In this document: piece by piece, positions 5,449-6,487 of the stretch
Layout of the letters: every line of letters starts with the position of its first letter
How positions within the stretch are numbered: the first letter of the stretch is position 1
Assembly: GCA_023229575.1 (NCBI GenBank)
Contig: JALNYZ010000076.1
Span: forward strand, 1-6,487
Direction of reading: 5' to 3'
Source: Prolixibacteraceae bacterium
Lineage (GTDB): Bacteria; Bacteroidota; Bacteroidia; Bacteroidales; Prolixibacteraceae
DNA: 6,487 nt
Position numbers and translations under genes: made by a program
Notes under the pieces: model-generated
What the model saw: only the letters and a program-made list of their open reading frames with translations
The model's database searches: none
What the model was told of the DNA's origin: nothing

Positions 5449-5474
5449 GCCGGGGGATTTCCCTCCGGCTTTTC
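5449..5474 (+). terminator. Rho-independent terminator of the rightward operon
   Basis: GCCGG GGGA, a two-base loop (TT), TCCC T CCGGC: a 9-bp GC-rich stem with one bulged T, followed at once by TTTTCTATT. It lies 39 bp after the excisionase-like stop. Confidence 0.88.
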
Positions 5475-5521
5475 TATTATGTTTTGTCAAAAGATTTAGA
5501 AAAGCTTTAGATACTAACAAT

Positions 5522-5553
5522 AAAAAAGCACCTACAATTTAATGTAAGTGCTT
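5522..5553 (-). terminator. Terminator of the aroB/tRNA-Pro transcript
   Basis: On the minus strand the stem AAGCACTTAC (5553-5544) pairs with GTAGGTGCTT (5535-5526) with one mismatch and an 8-nt loop, then runs into TTTTTTA. It lies 13 bp beyond the tRNA 3' end. It is convergent with the 5449-5474 terminator, so the two transcription units are insulated from each other. Nothing else is apparent in 5410-5566. Confidence 0.82.
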
Positions 5554-5566
5554 AATTATCAGTTAG

Positions 5567-5641
5567 TCGGGGTGAGACGATTCGAACGTCCGACCACGCG
5601 CCCCCCAGACGCGTACTCTAACCGGGCTGAGCTACACCCCG
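5567..5641 (-). tRNA. tRNA-Pro (anticodon GGG)
   Basis: A 75-nt cloverleaf folds on the minus strand. The acceptor stem CGGGGTG/CACCCCG has the C1-G72 pair and A73 typical of bacterial tRNA-Pro. The D stem GCTC/GAGT has one G-T pair. The anticodon stem is CGCGT/GCGCG around loop CTGGGGG, giving anticodon GGG with G37. The variable loop is TGGTC, and the T stem GGACG/CGTCT surrounds TTCGAAT. No 3' CCA is encoded (CTA follows A73), so CCA must be added enzymatically. It decodes CCC and CCU proline codons. It lies 36 bp downstream of aroB on the same strand but has its own promoter. Mobile-element genes lie on its 3' side, the side where tRNA-targeting integrases recombine. Confidence 0.95.
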
Positions 5642-5658
5642 AATATTCTTTACGGGTG

Positions 5659-5689
5659 CAAAAGTAGCGTTTATTTGTTAAACGCCAAA
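5659..5689 (-). promoter_or_regulatory. Promoter of tRNA-Pro (TTTG-19 bp-TACTTTTG)
   Basis: On the minus strand, TTTG (5689-5686), a 19-bp spacer and TACTTTTG (5666-5659) match the Bacteroidetes consensus at both boxes and in spacing. Expected start is near 5652, about 10 nt before the tRNA. The -33 element lies inside the end of the aroB coding region. Confidence 0.8.
5667..5685. repeat. Perfect 7-bp inverted repeat filling the tRNA promoter spacer
   Basis: GCGTTTA-TTTGT-TAAACGC occupies exactly the 19 bp between the -33 and -7 boxes and includes the aroB stop codon (5678-5680). As RNA on the minus strand it would form a 7-bp hairpin just after the aroB stop, followed by TACTTTT. It may be a weak aroB terminator, a regulator site for the tRNA promoter, or both. 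Confidence 0.7.
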
Positions 5690-6487
5690 ACTTTCGCGGT
5701 AAAAATCGAAAGACTCAAGTACTTTTTCTTTCGTCACCGATTGATTTATCTTAACCTCTCCCACGTTAGAAAGCAGGGTGAAATTAATAATTCCTCCTTC
5801 GTTTTTCTTGTCGTGAGTCATCAATTCATACAATGCTTCGTAATCATTACATTCGAAGGAAAAAGACGGATAATAAGTTTTAAGGTAATATACTACTTGC
5901 GAGAGCTTATCCATAGGGAAGCCACAGGTTTTATACGACAGGTACAATTCACTTATCAAGCCTGCAGCGACTGCATGTCCATGTAAAATAGGTCTGCCTT
6001 TACGGAAAGAAAGACTTTCATATGCATGTCCAACAGTGTGCCCAAGATTAAGGGCTTTACGAATTCCCTGTTCTTTTGGATCTTCTTCCACTATCCGCTC
6101 TTTGACTGCAACCGATTGAGCTACCATCTTATTCAGTAATGCATAATCCACGTTATCGAGATCAAAAGACAAAACTGCGGCATAAGCTTCCATATTACTT
6201 ATAAGCGCATGTTTTATCATCTCGGCATAACCGGAAAGCAGGTTATCGCGATCAAGCGTACGTAAAAAAGCAGAATCAATCAACACACACAACGGAGGAT
6301 AAAAAGATCCTATCTCGTTCTTAAGTCCATTGAAATTTATTCCGGTTTTACCTCCTACGGCTGCATCGACAGAAGCCATAAGCGTTGTTGGAATATTGAC
6401 GGAATAGATTCCTCTTTTAAATGTTGCTGCAACAAACCCACCCATATCTGTAATCATCCCTCCTCCTACATTTAAAAGCAGCGAGTT
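5678..6487 (-). CDS. aroB: 3-dehydroquinate synthase (5' end outside window)
   Basis: AroB converts DAHP to 3-dehydroquinate, the second step of the shikimate pathway, in the cytoplasm with NAD+ and a divalent metal. The visible 269 residues run off the window with the frame still open; the Met at 6457 is internal, within LNVGGGMITDMGGF, the conserved NAD-binding glycine motif. Roughly the first 80-90 residues of a usual 350-residue enzyme are missing. Numbering from that Met: PTTLMASVDAAVGGKTGIN (23-41) with the catalytic-type Lys37, the KNEIGSF segment (46-52), metal ligand Glu79 and Lys82 in GYAEMIKHALI, then His140 and His144 in LNLGHTVGHAYE and His159 in LHGHAV. All expected metal and catalytic positions are intact, so the enzyme should be active. 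It is a chromosomal housekeeping gene and marks the host side of the junction. Confidence 0.96.
   Translation of the reverse strand, partial: NSLLLNVGGGMITDMGGFVAATFKRGIYSVNIPTTLMASVDAAVGGKTGINFNGLKNEIGSFYPPLCVLIDSAFLRTLDRDNLLSGYAEMIKHALISNMEAYAAVLSFDLDNVDYALLNKMVAQSVAVKERIVEEDPKEQGIRKALNLGHTVGHAYESLSFRKGRPILHGHAVAAGLISELYLSYKTCGFPMDKLSQVVYYLKTYYPSFSFECNDYEALYELMTHDKKNEGGIINFTLLSNVGEVKINQSVTKEKVLESFDFYRESFGV

Noticed and set aside
5840..5850. GTAATCATTAC palindrome resembling the Xre operator arms
   Set aside because: It is inside aroB coding sequence, has a 1-bp rather than 6-bp centre and is best explained by chance.
5675..5986. 103-residue open frame on the plus strand
   Set aside because: It is antisense to aroB, whose conserved motifs fix the coding strand.
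1..6487. CRISPR array, insertion sequence, integrase or toxin-antitoxin pair
   Set aside because: No spaced direct repeats, transposase or recombinase motifs were seen, and the Xre gene has no toxin-like partner beside it on the same strand.

Overview
The window spans the junction between a prophage (or prophage-derived element) and the chromosome of a Bacteroidales bacterium (Bacteroides/Parabacteroides-like; genus not resolved). The assignment rests on three things: the Bacteroidetes-type promoter signals (TTTG, 19 bp, TAnnTTTG) in front of the tRNA gene, gene starts that mostly lack a Shine-Dalgarno sequence, and protein types typical of Bacteroidales prophages. Family names come from reading the translations; no database search was possible.

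Layout. Positions 1-2557 (+) are the end of a phage late operon: the C-terminal 625 residues of a tail tape-measure-like protein, a small predicted helix-turn-helix protein, and a 145-residue phage protein, all linked by ATGA start/stop overlaps. Next come a small-terminase-like gene (2643-3134) and a 60-residue unknown (3176-3358), then a perfect 16-bp inverted repeat (3392-3428). A lone lipoprotein gene (3519-3989), probably a lysogenic-conversion 'moron', ends at a strong terminator that also serves the convergent Xre regulator gene (4061-4345, -).

The stretch between the regulator and the rightward genes (4346-4512) is the most interesting non-coding part. It carries two near-identical 18-bp dyads, GTAATG-N6-CATTAC, plus isolated half-sites, placed over candidate divergent promoters. 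This looks like a two-operator switch by which Xre represses both itself and a rightward operon. That operon encodes an 88-residue unknown, a 43-residue membrane protein, a 71-residue acidic unknown that overlaps it, and an excisionase-like HTH protein. It ends at a GC-rich terminator (5449-5474).

The chromosome-like part is on the minus strand: aroB (5678 to beyond the window end), then tRNA-Pro(GGG) (5567-5641) with its own well-matched promoter inside and just after the 3' end of aroB, and a terminator (5522-5553). The mobile-element genes lie on the 3' side of the tRNA gene, as expected for tRNA-targeted integration. No integrase, second att copy or large terminase is visible here, so the element boundary is inferred. 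A working model is that Xre holds the rightward operon, including the excisionase-like gene, silent in the lysogen, while the late genes and lipoprotein are transcribed toward it from the left.
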